A stretch of 25,557 nt of DNA from DATEPR01 sp036503065 (GCA_036503065.1 DASXXM010000012.1:1-25557), one strand, 5' to 3'; counted from the stretch's first letter, positions 7,151 to 16,130 are shown. Numbers and translations are program-made. Notes: generated by a model not told the origin, from the letters alone.

Positions 7151-8029
7151 TCAATCGATGGTGAGCATGCCGTCCGGCATCCCGGGCACGTGGACGTCCA
7201 GCCACATCGGGCGCCAGTCGGGTAGTTCATGGAACCGGCGCAGCTCGGCAAACCCGCCGAGCCATCCCATCCACGCGCCGTACGGCGGGTTCCCCTCGTC
7301 GAAACCGCTCTGCACGAACGTGAGCCGGGTCTGCCCGTCCGACTCGGCCAGTTCCCATGTGGACACCAGGCCGGCGTCCCAGGCCAGCGACACCGCCCGG
7401 TCCGGTGTCAGGTCCACGATCTTCGCAGGCGACGGATCGAGGTCGAAGCCGCCCATCGCCCACCGGCCGCCCACCCGCGGTTCGAGTTCGACCTTCGCGC
7501 CGAACCACCGGGAGAACACCGCGGGGTCGACGATCGAGTCGTACACCAGCCGGGGCGTGGCGTCGATCAACCACTGCTCCCGCATCACCGGCGAGGTGAA
7601 GTCGCACCGCGCGGTGAGCTCGCGACCTGCCACGTAGTCGACCAGATTGGCGAGCGACAGCGCCCAGAAAGTGTGCAGCCACGCCAAGGTGCTGCTCTCC
7701 GGCACGAGTTCGGCCAGGGTCGGCACGTCGGTCTGGGACAGCGCGAGGACGGTCTCGGTGCCGTCGGCGATCAGACCGATGTGGACGGTCGTGTCGGTGC
7801 CGTCGAGCAGCCAGGAGAACCGCAGCGAATGGTCGCCGACGTGCCGCAGTCGCTGGTGGGGCCGGTCGCCGTCGGGCGTGTACCGGCCCCAGAACTCGTA
7901 CCGGTGCGGCAGCGCGACCTCGGCGTGCTCTGCCAGCCAGACGCGCAGTGCGGCCGGCTCGGTCAGCGCGCGCCAGACGTCCGCGATCGGCGCGCCCACC
8001 CGGACACGCAGGCGCATCGGCTCATTCAT
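7151..8029 (-). CDS. Double SRPBCC/AHSA1-type protein
   Basis: The product has 292 residues made of two tandem START-like domains, about 1-140 and 145-270. Each opens with the family pattern: MRLRVRVGAPIADVWRALTEPAALRVWLAE, then QWLIDATPRLVYDSIVDPAVFSRWFGAK. Each continues with the GRY/GGRW strand and a D..R...SW..D block. Such folds bind hydrophobic ligands in a deep cavity, and many stand next to ArsR-like regulators. The ATG at 8029 is chosen because it overlaps the stop of the upstream regulator (ATGAATGA, 8-base overlap), a sign of translational coupling; an in-frame start at 8080 would run far into the regulator gene. The ligand is unknown. Confidence 0.88.
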   Translation of the reverse strand: MNEPMRLRVRVGAPIADVWRALTEPAALRVWLAEHAEVALPHRYEFWGRYTPDGDRPHQRLRHVGDHSLRFSWLLDGTDTTVHIGLIADGTETVLALSQTDVPTLAELVPESSTLAWLHTFWALSLANLVDYVAGRELTARCDFTSPVMREQWLIDATPRLVYDSIVDPAVFSRWFGAKVELEPRVGGRWAMGGFDLDPSPAKIVDLTPDRAVSLAWDAGLVSTWELAESDGQTRLTFVQSGFDEGNPPYGAWMGWLGGFAELRRFHELPDWRPMWLDVHVPGMPDGMLTID

Positions 8030-8579
8030 CTTCCGTTCCCTTCGGATAGCAGGCGACGGCGAGCTTGAAGGCATCCCCATCGGCGCCGCCGTACCGGGTG
8101 AAGAGGTCCCGCAATGTGGTCTGAAGATCAGCCAGGAACTCCTGGCGCTGTTCGGGCCGTACCCGGATCTGCCCGGACACCCCGATCGACGGCAGGTCCG
8201 ACGCGGTCCGGTCGAGCGCGGCGACGTCGGCCTGGACCTCCTCCATCAGGTCGAGCAGATAGCCCAGGCTCAGCGCGTCCCGGCTCGCGCGCAGCCCGAT
8301 CCGGCCGACCAGCCGGGGCGACAGCCAGTACGCGCGGGCGCTCGCCTGGTAGACGCCCTCGTGGATGCCACGTACCCGCCGCTCCGACACCTGGGTCACC
8401 AGACCGGCCGCCACCAGGCGTTTCACGTGGTAGTAGACCCGCTGCGGCGTCTGGTCGAGCTGGGCGGCGACCTCGGTACAGGACCGGGGCTGGGCCAACT
8501 GCCGCAGCACCTCGATGCGCTGCGGCTTGAGCAGGGTCTCCGCCTGCTCGATCTGATCCAGGTACAGGACTTCTCTCAT
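8022..8579 (-). CDS. ArsR-like winged-helix transcriptional regulator
   Basis: The product has 185 residues. The N-terminal winged helix (about residues 10-75) reads AETLLKPQRIEVLRQLAQPRSCTEVAAQLDQTPQRVYYHVKRLVAAGLV, matching the HTH_20/ArsR-like type with recognition helix QTPQRVYYHVKRL. No metal-binding Cys cluster is seen. The rest is a helical and alpha/beta effector or dimer part ending KLAVACYPKGTEDE. It is the first gene of the operon and probably controls it by binding the AT-rich dyad directly upstream. The neighbouring SRPBCC protein suggests a small hydrophobic signal, which is inference only. Confidence 0.88.
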   Translation of the reverse strand: MREVLYLDQIEQAETLLKPQRIEVLRQLAQPRSCTEVAAQLDQTPQRVYYHVKRLVAAGLVTQVSERRVRGIHEGVYQASARAYWLSPRLVGRIGLRASRDALSLGYLLDLMEEVQADVAALDRTASDLPSIGVSGQIRVRPEQRQEFLADLQTTLRDLFTRYGGADGDAFKLAVACYPKGTEDE

Positions 8580-8586
8580 GGCAAAA

Positions 8587-8617
8587 TTAGTTTGAACATA
8601 AAAACTAAACTTGTCAA
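8587..8617 (-). promoter_or_regulatory. Promoter and operator of the arsR-like operon
   Basis: On the minus strand a perfect TTGACA -35 box (8617-8612) is followed at once by an inverted repeat TTAGTTT-N8-AAACTAA (8602-8608 with 8587-8593). The dyad lies between the -35 box and the ATG at 8579, where a bound repressor would block polymerase. A clear -10 at standard spacing is not obvious. This is the most AT-rich spot in the region. Confidence 0.6.
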
Positions 8618-8660
8618 TGGGCCGACCGGACAGGTTCGAGCTTGTTCGTGGCCCGCACGG

Positions 8661-9539
8661 CTAGGAGGCGGGTGGGCCCTGCTCGACGCGGTGGAGCACC
8701 GGGGCGAGTCGGTCGAGTTCGGTGCTGGTCTGGAGTTGCCGTTCGTCCCACCAGGTCGCGCCCGCGTCGGCCAGCGGCCCGATCAGATCGCGTGCCTTGG
8801 CCGGGTTCCCTGGCGTGACGCCGCCGAGGACGATCTCAAAAGGACTGTCGTCGCGGTACTTGTGTACGTAGGCGACCAGGTCCCGGACCTGGTCGACGGG
8901 CGGCACCTGACCGTGTCGGGCGGTGGTGAACAGCGGTACCACGCCGTCCCACCGGGCGGCGCGTCGCATCGGTCGGCGGTGTGGTCAGTAGCCGGCGATC
9001 CAGACCGGTGGCCGGGGCTGTTGTACCGACGCGGGCAGCAGGGTCACGTCACGGACCTGATAGTGCTTCCCGTTGTGGTTCACCTGCCCGCCCGACCAGT
9101 AACTGCGCAGCAGGTCAAGGCCCTCGTCAAGGCGTTCGGCCAGCACGACCGGGTCGGTGGTGTCCCCGAAGCTGCCGAACTCGTCCTCGATCGGCCCGCC
9201 GAGGCCGGTGCTGAAGATCACCCGGCCGCCGCTGAGTGAGTCCAGGGTGGCCACCTGGCGGGCGAGCTGTTCGGGCCGTCGCCGAGCGACCGGGGTGACC
9301 AGGGTGCCCAGCCTGAGCCGGGAGGTCGCCAAGGCCGCGGCGGTCAGCAGCATCCACGGGTCGCCGAAGGGCTGGCCCTGGCGCTTGCTCTTGTCGTGCA
9401 CCACGTGATCCCAGACGAACAGCGCGTCCCAGCCGGCCTGCTCCGCCGCCGTGGCCACCGTCGCCACGTTCCTGGCGTCGGCGAAGTCCCCGAAGTTCGG
9501 AATGTTGATCGAAAACCGCATCCTCGGATACTGCTGCAC
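8661..9539 (-). pseudogene. LLM-class oxidoreductase gene interrupted by one in-frame TGA
   Basis: Two pieces in the same frame, 9539-8985 (184 residues) and 8984-8661, join into one full-length luciferase-like protein of about 292 residues. The first ends RPPVWIAGY-stop and the next codons read PHRRPMRRAARWDGVVPLF. The family pattern at this place is AGYWP, so the TGA at 8987-8985 stands where a Trp codon (TGG) is expected. No other frame damage is seen. The GTG at 9539 follows the methyltransferase stop by 6 bases, so the pair would be co-transcribed; an ATG at 9521 is an alternative. The N-terminal 184 residues alone lack the last third of the barrel. A recent nonsense mutation is most likely; a sequencing error remains possible. 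Confidence 0.85.
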
Positions 9540-9545
9540 CGCGAC

Positions 9546-10211
9546 TCAGGGCGCGACGGGTTTGTGTGCCAGCAGGTAACCCTGTCGCGTCCGCTCGGTG
9601 AAATCGCCGTCCACGTCGGGCTCGCGCAGCACGTGCGCGCGGATGGCCAGGCCGGCCTGGCGCAACAACTCGGCGACACGATCGGGCTGCCGCTGGTGGA
9701 AATCGAGCGAGACCTCGTGGCCGCCCGCCTCAGCGCGATGCAGCAGCCCGTCACCGACCGGAAACGCCAGCAGCAGTTGGCCGCCCGGGGCCAGCACTCG
9801 GTGGAACTCGGCGAAAACCGCCGGCAGTCGTGCCGGCGGAATGTGGATGACCGAGTACCAGGCCACGATGCCGCCCAGCACACCGTCCGCCAGGTTCAGG
9901 GCCGTCATCGACCCCTCGTCGAACCGCAGGTCCGGGTACGTCCGACGGGCCACCGCGATCATCCGCGGCGACAGGTCGATGCCGAACACGGACAATCCGA
10001 GATCATGCAGATGTGCCGTCACGCGGCCGGGACCGCATCCGACATCCGCGACCGGCCCGGCATCGGCGGCCCGCACCAGTTCGGCGAACAAGCCCAGCAG
10101 CGCCCGGTCCAACGGCTTGGCCGCCAGCTCGGGACGGATCCACTCGGCGTAGTCGCCGGCCAGGGCATCATAGGAGGCACGGGTGCGGCGCAAGAAGTCC
10201 GGTTCGTCCAC
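9546..10211 (-). CDS. Class I SAM-dependent methyltransferase
   Basis: From the GTG at 10211 the product has 221 residues. Motif I is VADVGCGPGR (residues 54-63), followed by FGIDLSPRMIAVAR with the ribose-binding acid, then GSMTALNLADGVLGGIVAWYSVIHIPP and the FHRVLAPGGQLLLAFPVGD block. This is the Methyltransf_11/25 type of small-molecule methyltransferase. The substrate is not evident. The frame is open further upstream to 10565, but that part is antisense to yggT and reads as non-coding, so the first plausible start before DEPDFLRRTRASYD is used. TACGGT, a TANNNT box, lies 8 bases upstream, so the mRNA could be nearly leaderless. The broken LLM gene follows by 6 bases. Confidence 0.87.
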   Translation of the reverse strand: MDEPDFLRRTRASYDALAGDYAEWIRPELAAKPLDRALLGLFAELVRAADAGPVADVGCGPGRVTAHLHDLGLSVFGIDLSPRMIAVARRTYPDLRFDEGSMTALNLADGVLGGIVAWYSVIHIPPARLPAVFAEFHRVLAPGGQLLLAFPVGDGLLHRAEAGGHEVSLDFHQRQPDRVAELLRQAGLAIRAHVLREPDVDGDFTERTRQGYLLAHKPVAP

Positions 10212-10341
10212 GATCGGGCACCGTACCCCGCCGGGTGGACCTGATAGTCGTCTGAGAACGCGGCCAGGGCGGCACTTCCGACCTGGCTGAACACGTTGAC
10301 AACGAAAGACGGCCAACGCGGCCGGCACGGAGGAGTTCGTG

Positions 10342-10617
10342 ATGAGCCTGATCGGGGCCCTGCTCGGGTACGTTCTGACGCTGTTCATCCTGTTGCTGGT
10401 CGCCCGGATGGTGCTGGACTGGGCACGAATGCTGACCAACGGCCCGGCGTGGGTGGGCCGGGCACGCGTGTTGGCCCATGCCGGGACGGAGCCGGTGCTC
10501 GCGCCGGTGCGGCGGATAATGCCGCCGGTCCGCGCCGGTGGCATGGCGATCGACCTGGCGTTCACCGCGGTCTTCGTGGTCGCGCTGATCCTGCGCTCGG
10601 TCGCGTTCAGCCTGTAG
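10342..10617 (+). CDS. YggT family membrane protein
   Basis: The product has 91 residues and two predicted membrane helices (about 3-24, SLIGALLGYVLTLFILLLVARM, and 67-88, MAIDLAFTAVFVVALILRSV). Between them is the conserved VLAPVRRIMPPV loop. The family is found in most bacteria. In actinobacteria it usually lies between sepF and divIVA in the division cluster, whereas here it sits between a methyltransferase and glgB. This is therefore probably an extra copy or a displaced gene. Its precise role is unknown. GGAGGAG lies 7 bases before the ATG; a GTG at 10339 is a less well spaced alternative. A decayed copy of the first 16 codons is present at 6303. Confidence 0.88.
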   Translation: MSLIGALLGYVLTLFILLLVARMVLDWARMLTNGPAWVGRARVLAHAGTEPVLAPVRRIMPPVRAGGMAIDLAFTAVFVVALILRSVAFSL

Positions 10618-10644
10618 CGGGTGTTCGGCCCGCGAACTCGCCGA

Positions 10645-12837
10645 CTACTCCGGTGGTTCGGGGGTGAGCCACAGGACGCCGCTGGGTGGCAGTTGCAGCA
10701 CCGCGGACGCCGGCAGGCCGTGCCACGGGCGATCCTGGGCCGTGACCGCGCCGAAGTTGCCGACGCCGGAGCCGCCGTACGTGCCGGCGTCCGTGTTCAC
10801 CAGTTCGCGCCACCGCCCGGCCAGTGGCAGGCCGACCCGGTAGTCCTGGTGCGGCCGGCCGGCGAAGTTCGCCACGCACGCCAGGTACGAGCCGTCGGTG
10901 CCGATCCGCAGAAAGCTGAGCACGTTGTTGGCGGAGTCGTTCGCGTCGATCCACCGGAAGCCCTCCGGGCGGGTGTCCGCGCTGTAGAGGGCGGGCGATG
11001 CCACGTAGACCCTGTTCAGGTCGCGCACCAGGCTGTGCACGCCCCGGTGCAGCGGCTGGTCGAGCAGGTGCCAGTCCAGCGACCACTGCTCGGCCCACTC
11101 CCGCTCCTGGCCGAACTCGCCACCCATGAACAACAGCTGCTTGCCCGGATGTGCCCACATGAAGGCGAACAGCGCGCGCAGGCCGGCCGCCTTGTTCCAG
11201 TCGTCGCCGGGCATCCGCTGCCACAGCGACCGCTTGCCGTGCACCACCTCGTCGTGGGACAGCGGCAGCACGAAGTTCTCGCTGTAGGCGTACATCAGCG
11301 CGAAGGTCATCTCGTTGTGGTGGAACGATCGGTACACCGGGTCGAGGCTCGCGTAGTGCAACACGTCGTGCATCCAGCCCATGTTCCACTTGAAGCCGAA
11401 CCCCAGCCCGCCAAGATGGGTCGGCCGGGTCACGCCCGGCCAGGAAGTCGACTCCTCCGCGGTGATCTGCACGCCGGGGTGTCGCTTGTAGACGGTGGCG
11501 TTCAGCTCCTGGAGGAACTTGACGGCGTCCAGGTTCTCGCGGCCGCCGTACTCGTTGGGCAGCCACTGGCCCGCGGGCCGGGAGTAGTCCAGGTACAGCA
11601 TCGAGGCGACCGCGTCCACCCGCAGGCCGTCCAGGTGGAACTCGTCGATCCAGTACAGCGCGTTCGCCACCAGGAAGTTGCGGACCTCGTTGCGGCCGAA
11701 GTCGAACACCAGGGTGCCCCAGTCCGGCTGCTCGCCCCGGCGCGGGTCGGCGTGCTCGTACAGCGGCGTGCCGTCGAACCGGGCCAGTGCCCAGCTGTCC
11801 CTGGGGAAGTGCGCCGGCACCCAGTCCATCAGCACGCCGATCCCGTTGGCGTGCAACAGGTCCACCAGATACCGGAAGTCGTCCGGGACGCCGAACCGGG
11901 ACGTCGGCGCGTAGTAGGACGTGACCTGGTAACCCCACGACCCGCCGAAGGGGTGCTCGGCCACCGGCAGCAGTTCCACGTGGGTGAAACCGGACTCGAG
12001 CACGTGGTCGACCAGCTGCGCCGCCAGTTCCCGGTAGCCGAGGCCGTGCCGCCACGAGCCGAGGTGCACCTCGTAGATGCTCATCGGCGCGTCGATCCAG
12101 TTGGTCGCCGCGCGGCGGGCCAGCCAGTCCGCGTCGCCCCACTCGTACTCCGACCGGGTCACCACGGACGCGGTGGCCGGGGGCACTTCGGTGGCGAACG
12201 CCATCGGGTCGGCCTTCTCGTGCCAGTGACCGTCCTGGCCGAGGACGCGGAACTTGTACCGGGACCCGACCGGCACGCCGGGCATGAAGATCTCCCAGAC
12301 ACCGGAGGAACCCAGGGACCGCAACGGGTTCGCGCGCCCGTCCCAGCCATCGAAGTCGCCGGTGACCCGCACGCCCTGCGCGCTGGGCGCCCACACCGCG
12401 AACGACACGCCGGTGACCGGGCCGTCGGGCGAGTCGTAGGTGCGGACGTGCGCGCCGAGCACGTCCCACAGCCGCTCGTGCCGGCCCTCGCCGATGAGGT
12501 GCAGGTCCAGTTCGCCGATGGTGGGCAGCCACCGGTACGGGTCGTCGGACGTGACCAGGTGCCCGTCGTAGTCGGCCTCCAGCCGGTACGCCCCGGGATG
12601 CTCGGACAGCGTGCCGGCGAACAACCCGTCCACGACGCGCTCCAGCGGGAACCGCTGGTCGCCGGAGACCACGGTCACCGCCCTGGCGCCGGGCCGCAGC
12701 GCCCTGGTGACCAGGCCGCCGTTCACCCGGTGCACGCCGAGCACACCGTGCGGATCGTGGTGGTTGCCGGCCAGCAGCCGGTCCACGTCCTGCGCGGCCG
12801 GTGCCGCGGCCGGCAGCTTCGCTGGTACCGCATTCAC
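10645..12837 (-). CDS. glgB: 1,4-alpha-glucan branching enzyme GlgB
   Basis: The product has 730 residues, the normal length for a GH13 branching enzyme with two N-terminal CBM48-like domains (about 25-110 and 140-225). It cuts alpha-1,4-glucan and re-attaches the piece by an alpha-1,6 bond. Catalytic residues are visible: nucleophile Asp408 in LDGLRVDAVASML, acid Glu461 in ITAEEST, and the third acid in LPLSHDEVVHG. The YEVHLGSW and YYAPTSRFG blocks are also typical. The GTG at 12837 lies 3 bases after the mak stop codon, with GGGAGGCGAG upstream, so translation is coupled to mak. As last gene of the glgE-treS-mak-glgB cluster it branches the linear glucan made by GlgE. In Mycobacterium tuberculosis glgB likewise neighbours glgE. 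Confidence 0.97.
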   Translation of the reverse strand: MNAVPAKLPAAAPAAQDVDRLLAGNHHDPHGVLGVHRVNGGLVTRALRPGARAVTVVSGDQRFPLERVVDGLFAGTLSEHPGAYRLEADYDGHLVTSDDPYRWLPTIGELDLHLIGEGRHERLWDVLGAHVRTYDSPDGPVTGVSFAVWAPSAQGVRVTGDFDGWDGRANPLRSLGSSGVWEIFMPGVPVGSRYKFRVLGQDGHWHEKADPMAFATEVPPATASVVTRSEYEWGDADWLARRAATNWIDAPMSIYEVHLGSWRHGLGYRELAAQLVDHVLESGFTHVELLPVAEHPFGGSWGYQVTSYYAPTSRFGVPDDFRYLVDLLHANGIGVLMDWVPAHFPRDSWALARFDGTPLYEHADPRRGEQPDWGTLVFDFGRNEVRNFLVANALYWIDEFHLDGLRVDAVASMLYLDYSRPAGQWLPNEYGGRENLDAVKFLQELNATVYKRHPGVQITAEESTSWPGVTRPTHLGGLGFGFKWNMGWMHDVLHYASLDPVYRSFHHNEMTFALMYAYSENFVLPLSHDEVVHGKRSLWQRMPGDDWNKAAGLRALFAFMWAHPGKQLLFMGGEFGQEREWAEQWSLDWHLLDQPLHRGVHSLVRDLNRVYVASPALYSADTRPEGFRWIDANDSANNVLSFLRIGTDGSYLACVANFAGRPHQDYRVGLPLAGRWRELVNTDAGTYGGSGVGNFGAVTAQDRPWHGLPASAVLQLPPSGVLWLTPEPPE

Positions 12838-12840
12838 GGT

Positions 12841-14235
12841 TTACTCGCCTCCCGCGGTCATCCTGGCGATCGACGACAGTGGCACCGTCGACCAGTCCGG
12901 GCGGTTCGCGTGTTCGTAGGCGACCTCGTAGACCGCCTTGTCCAGTTCGAACGCCCGCAACAGGTCCGCGTGCGCCCTCGGGTCGCCGATCGACTCGGTG
13001 GCGGCCTCGGCGTAGCCGTCGCAGAACGCGGCGCGGTTGCGCCGCGCCCAGTCGAACGCCCGCTCGGCCAGTCCGACGTCCTCCGGTTGACCGATCAGCA
13101 TCTGGTACGCCGCATAGTCGAATGATCGCAGCATCCCGGCCACATCGCGCAGTGGCGAACGAAGCATGGCACGCTCGGCCACCGGTGCCGCGGGTTCACC
13201 CTCGAAGTCGATCAGCAACCAGCCGGTCACCGTGCGCAACACCTGGCCCAGATGCAGGTCGCCGTGGATCAGCTGCATGAAGATCGGGCCCTTCGTCTCG
13301 CGCACCCGCTCGAAGGCGGCCCGCAGCGCGGTGTCGTGGTCGGCCAGTTCGGGCACCATCGCGGTGACCTCGTCCAGCCGGGTCAGCATGCCCCGCACGG
13401 TGCGGTCGAACTCGTCCGCGTCCACCTCCTGGTGGCCCAGTGCCCGCTCGAGGTCGGCGTGCACGGTGGCCACGGCCTGCCCGAGGCGGTGTGCCTCGCT
13501 CGCGAAGTCGCCGCCCGCCTGGTCGGCAGGCCGGTCCACGTCGGCCATCAGGTCCCGCACGCTGGTGGTGGCCATGGCCCAGCCGTCCACCGCGTCGGGC
13601 AGGAACTGTTGCAGCATCCCCAGGGTGGTCGGCTCGTCGCCGCTGCCGGGCTCCGCCGTCATCGTGATGGCGCCCAGCGGCCGGGCGATGTGCTGGCAGC
13701 CCACCTCGCACAGCGCCCGGTGCAGCCGCAGGTCGGGGTTGAGTCCCGGGGAGAGCTTGCGGAACAGCTTGAGGATGTACTGGTTGCCGTACACGAGCGA
13801 GGTGTTGCTCTGCTCCGACATGATCGGCCGGGCGCGCAGCCCGGCCTCGAGTTCGACGTCCGGCTCCCGCTCGAACACGATCGGGCCGGTCCGCAGCTCG
13901 CCGATGATCATGTCCAGCAGGTGCCAGGTGAGGTCGGCGTCGCCGGTGGCCTCGTAGCACGGCAAACCGTCGAACGTGCCGATCCAGCTCGACCCGAGGT
14001 GTTCGGGCAGCTGCGTGCGGCTGCCGACGAGGAGTTGGTAGCGCTCGGCGCGGTCGGGCTGTTCGACCTCGATGACGACGTGCAGCAGCATGGGATCACC
14101 GGGCAGCAGGACGGTGGTGACCAGATTCCGCACCGCTGTGATCGGCCGGTCCTTGCCCGCGAACCACCGCCGCGCCGGTAGCCACGCCGGCAGTTCGGTG
14201 ACCAGCCGGTCGACCAGTGTGTGGGGATCGGTCAA
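12841..14235 (-). CDS. mak: Maltokinase Mak (Pep2)
   Basis: The product has 464 residues with an aminoglycoside-phosphotransferase-like kinase fold. It phosphorylates maltose with ATP to give maltose-1-phosphate, the substrate of GlgE. The N-terminal cap carries PAWLPARRWFAGKDR, typical of Mak. The nucleotide part has YILKLFRK (Lys156), the catalytic loop is IHGDLHLGQVL with Asp326, and the metal-binding motif is LIDFEGEP with Asp343. The start is TTG at 14235, chosen because GAGGTGAG lies just upstream and the treS stop is 6 bases away. The gene is tightly packed between treS and glgB, matching the known functional coupling of TreS and Mak in actinobacteria, where they form a complex. Confidence 0.96.
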   Translation of the reverse strand: MTDPHTLVDRLVTELPAWLPARRWFAGKDRPITAVRNLVTTVLLPGDPMLLHVVIEVEQPDRAERYQLLVGSRTQLPEHLGSSWIGTFDGLPCYEATGDADLTWHLLDMIIGELRTGPIVFEREPDVELEAGLRARPIMSEQSNTSLVYGNQYILKLFRKLSPGLNPDLRLHRALCEVGCQHIARPLGAITMTAEPGSGDEPTTLGMLQQFLPDAVDGWAMATTSVRDLMADVDRPADQAGGDFASEAHRLGQAVATVHADLERALGHQEVDADEFDRTVRGMLTRLDEVTAMVPELADHDTALRAAFERVRETKGPIFMQLIHGDLHLGQVLRTVTGWLLIDFEGEPAAPVAERAMLRSPLRDVAGMLRSFDYAAYQMLIGQPEDVGLAERAFDWARRNRAAFCDGYAEAATESIGDPRAHADLLRAFELDKAVYEVAYEHANRPDWSTVPLSSIARMTAGGE

Positions 14236-14241
14236 CTCGAC

Positions 14242-16050
14242 TCACCTCATTTCGTTGTCATCGCCGGGTTCCAGCAACTGGAACCAGTAGAAGCCGTGCC
14301 CGGGCAGCGTCAGCAGATACGTCAACTCGCCGATCTGCGGAAAACGGACGCCACCGGTCAGCTCGATCGGCGTGCACCCCCGGTGTGCGGACAGGTCCAG
14401 TTCCACCGGTTGCGGGAAACGGGACAGGTTGTTGACGCACAGCACCACGTCGTACCGGTCGTCGGCGCGCAGCCAGCGCCGCTTGTAGGACAGCACGCTC
14501 GGATTCGAGCCGCCGAGTTCGGTGAAATCGCCCTCGGCAAAGGCGTGGTGCTGCTTGCGCACCTCGATCATCCGGCGGGTCCAGCTCAACAGCGACGACG
14601 CGTTGTCCGACTGCGCCTCCACGTTGACCGCCTGGTATCCGTAGATCGGGTCCATGATCACCGGCAGGTACATGCGGCCGGGATCGCAGCGGGAGAAGCC
14701 CGCGTTGCGGTCCGGCGTCCACTGCATCGGCGTGCGGACCGCGTCCCGATCGCCGAGCCAGATGTTGTCTCCCATGCCGATCTCGTCACCGTAGTACAGG
14801 ACGGGGGAACCGGGCAGCGACAGCAGCATGGCGGTGAACAGTTCCTGCTGATTCCGGTCGTTGTCCAACAACGGCGCGAGTCTCCGGCGAATCCCGATGT
14901 TGGCCTTCATCCTGGGGTCCTTGGCGTACTCCGCGTACATGTAGTCGCGCTCGTCGTCGGCGACCATTTCCAGTGTCAGCTCGTCGTGGTTGCGCAGGAA
15001 GATCCCCCACTGGCAGCCCTCGGGGATCTCCGGGGTCTGGGCCAGGATCTCCGAGATGGGGAACCGACTCTCGCGCCGCACCGCCATGAAGATGCGCGGC
15101 ATCAGGGGGAAATGGAAGGCCATGTGACATTCGTCGCCGCCGACCGTTGGATCGCCGAAGTACTCCACCACGTCCGACGGCCACTGGTTGGCCTCGGCCA
15201 GCAGCACCCGGCCGGGATACTCGTCGTCGACGACCTTGCGGCAGCGCCGCAGGAACTCGTGGGTGCGGGGCAGGTTCTCGCAGTTGGTGCCCTCCTGCTC
15301 GAACAGGTAGGGCACCGCGTCCAGCCGGAAGCCGTCGATGCCCAGGTTCAGCCAGAACCGCAGCACGTCCAGCATGGCGTCCTGGACGTCCGGGTTCTCG
15401 TAGTTCAGGTCGGGCTGGTGGCTGAAGAAGCGGTGCCAGTAGAACTGGCCGCGCACCGGGTCGTGGGTCCAGTTCGAGGTCTCGGTGTCCACGAAGATGA
15501 TCCGCGCCTCCGCGTAGCGCGAGTCGTCGTCGCTCCACACGTAGTAGTTGCCGTAGGGCCCGTCCGGCTCGGCGCGCGACTGCTGGAACCACGGGTGCGC
15601 GTCGGACGTGTGGTTGAGTACGAGGTCGGTGATCACCCGGATGCCGCGGGAGTGCGCCTCGTCCAACAGGTAGACGAAGTCCTGGACGGTGCCGAACTCG
15701 GGCAGCACGGCCCGGAAGTCGCTGATGTCGTAGCCGCCGTCGCGCAGCGGGGACGCGTAGAACGGCGGCAGCCACAGGCAGTCCACCCCGAGCCAGGCCA
15801 GGTAGTCCAGCTTGTCGGCCAGGCCGCAGAGGTCGCCGGTGCCGTCCCCGTTGGAGTCGCTGAACGCGCGCACCAGCACCTCGTAGAACACCGCGCCCTT
15901 GAACCACCTCGGTTCTGCCGGCGTCTGTCTCGCGGCGCGGTAGTCCTCGGCCTGCGGCTCGACCAGCATCCCGTCCGCGGTGATCGCCTCGCCGGTGTGC
16001 GGCACGCCGGCCAGGCCCAGCGCCGCGTCGGGTCGGACCTCATCGTCCAT
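14242..16050 (-). CDS. treS: Trehalose synthase / maltose alpha-D-glucosyltransferase TreS
   Basis: From the ATG at 16050 the product has 602 residues, a GH13 enzyme that interconverts trehalose and maltose. In cells with Mak and GlgE it feeds maltose toward glucan. Family blocks are WFKGAVFYEVLVRAFSDSNGDGTGDL, TDLVLNHTSDAHPWF, the nucleophile Asp244 in GIDGFRLDAVPYL, the acid Glu286 in LLAEANQWP and Asp356 in FLRNHDELTLE. The PMQWTPDRNAGFS and YGYQAVNVEAQ segments are typical of TreS. GAGGTGGA lies 5-6 bases before this ATG; an in-frame start at 16065 would lie inside that site. It follows glgE by about 100 bases that contain a hairpin. Confidence 0.97.
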   Translation of the reverse strand: MDDEVRPDAALGLAGVPHTGEAITADGMLVEPQAEDYRAARQTPAEPRWFKGAVFYEVLVRAFSDSNGDGTGDLCGLADKLDYLAWLGVDCLWLPPFYASPLRDGGYDISDFRAVLPEFGTVQDFVYLLDEAHSRGIRVITDLVLNHTSDAHPWFQQSRAEPDGPYGNYYVWSDDDSRYAEARIIFVDTETSNWTHDPVRGQFYWHRFFSHQPDLNYENPDVQDAMLDVLRFWLNLGIDGFRLDAVPYLFEQEGTNCENLPRTHEFLRRCRKVVDDEYPGRVLLAEANQWPSDVVEYFGDPTVGGDECHMAFHFPLMPRIFMAVRRESRFPISEILAQTPEIPEGCQWGIFLRNHDELTLEMVADDERDYMYAEYAKDPRMKANIGIRRRLAPLLDNDRNQQELFTAMLLSLPGSPVLYYGDEIGMGDNIWLGDRDAVRTPMQWTPDRNAGFSRCDPGRMYLPVIMDPIYGYQAVNVEAQSDNASSLLSWTRRMIEVRKQHHAFAEGDFTELGGSNPSVLSYKRRWLRADDRYDVVLCVNNLSRFPQPVELDLSAHRGCTPIELTGGVRFPQIGELTYLLTLPGHGFYWFQLLEPGDDNEMR

Positions 16051-16099
16051 GTGTTTCCACCTCAATCCCAGCGAGTACGAGCGTGTCCGGATGACAGAC

Positions 16100-16130
16100 C
16101 GTCCCGCGTGCGAATTGTGCGCGCGGGACG
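16100..16130 (-). other. Hairpin between glgE and treS
   Basis: A perfect 9-bp stem (16100-16108 with 16122-16130) encloses a 13-base loop in the only sizeable gap inside the glg cluster. No T-tract is present. It could be a weak terminator or a processing site that changes the glgE to treS ratio. The function is inferred. Confidence 0.5.

Noticed and set aside
7647..9239. Plus-strand open frame of 530 codons across the arsR and LLM genes
   Set aside because: It lies opposite recognised minus-strand genes and runs straight through the arsR operator and promoter. Its composition is non-coding-like.
10212..10565. N-terminal extension of the methyltransferase (118 codons upstream)
   Set aside because: The extension is antisense to the conserved yggT gene and reads as Arg/Ser/Pro-rich filler, and the methyltransferase fold is complete without it.
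10621..13125. Very long plus-strand open frame (834 codons) opposite glgB and mak
   Set aside because: It is antisense to two clearly conserved genes and has the Arg/Val/Gly/His-rich composition that arises opposite high-G/C third positions. No family pattern was seen.
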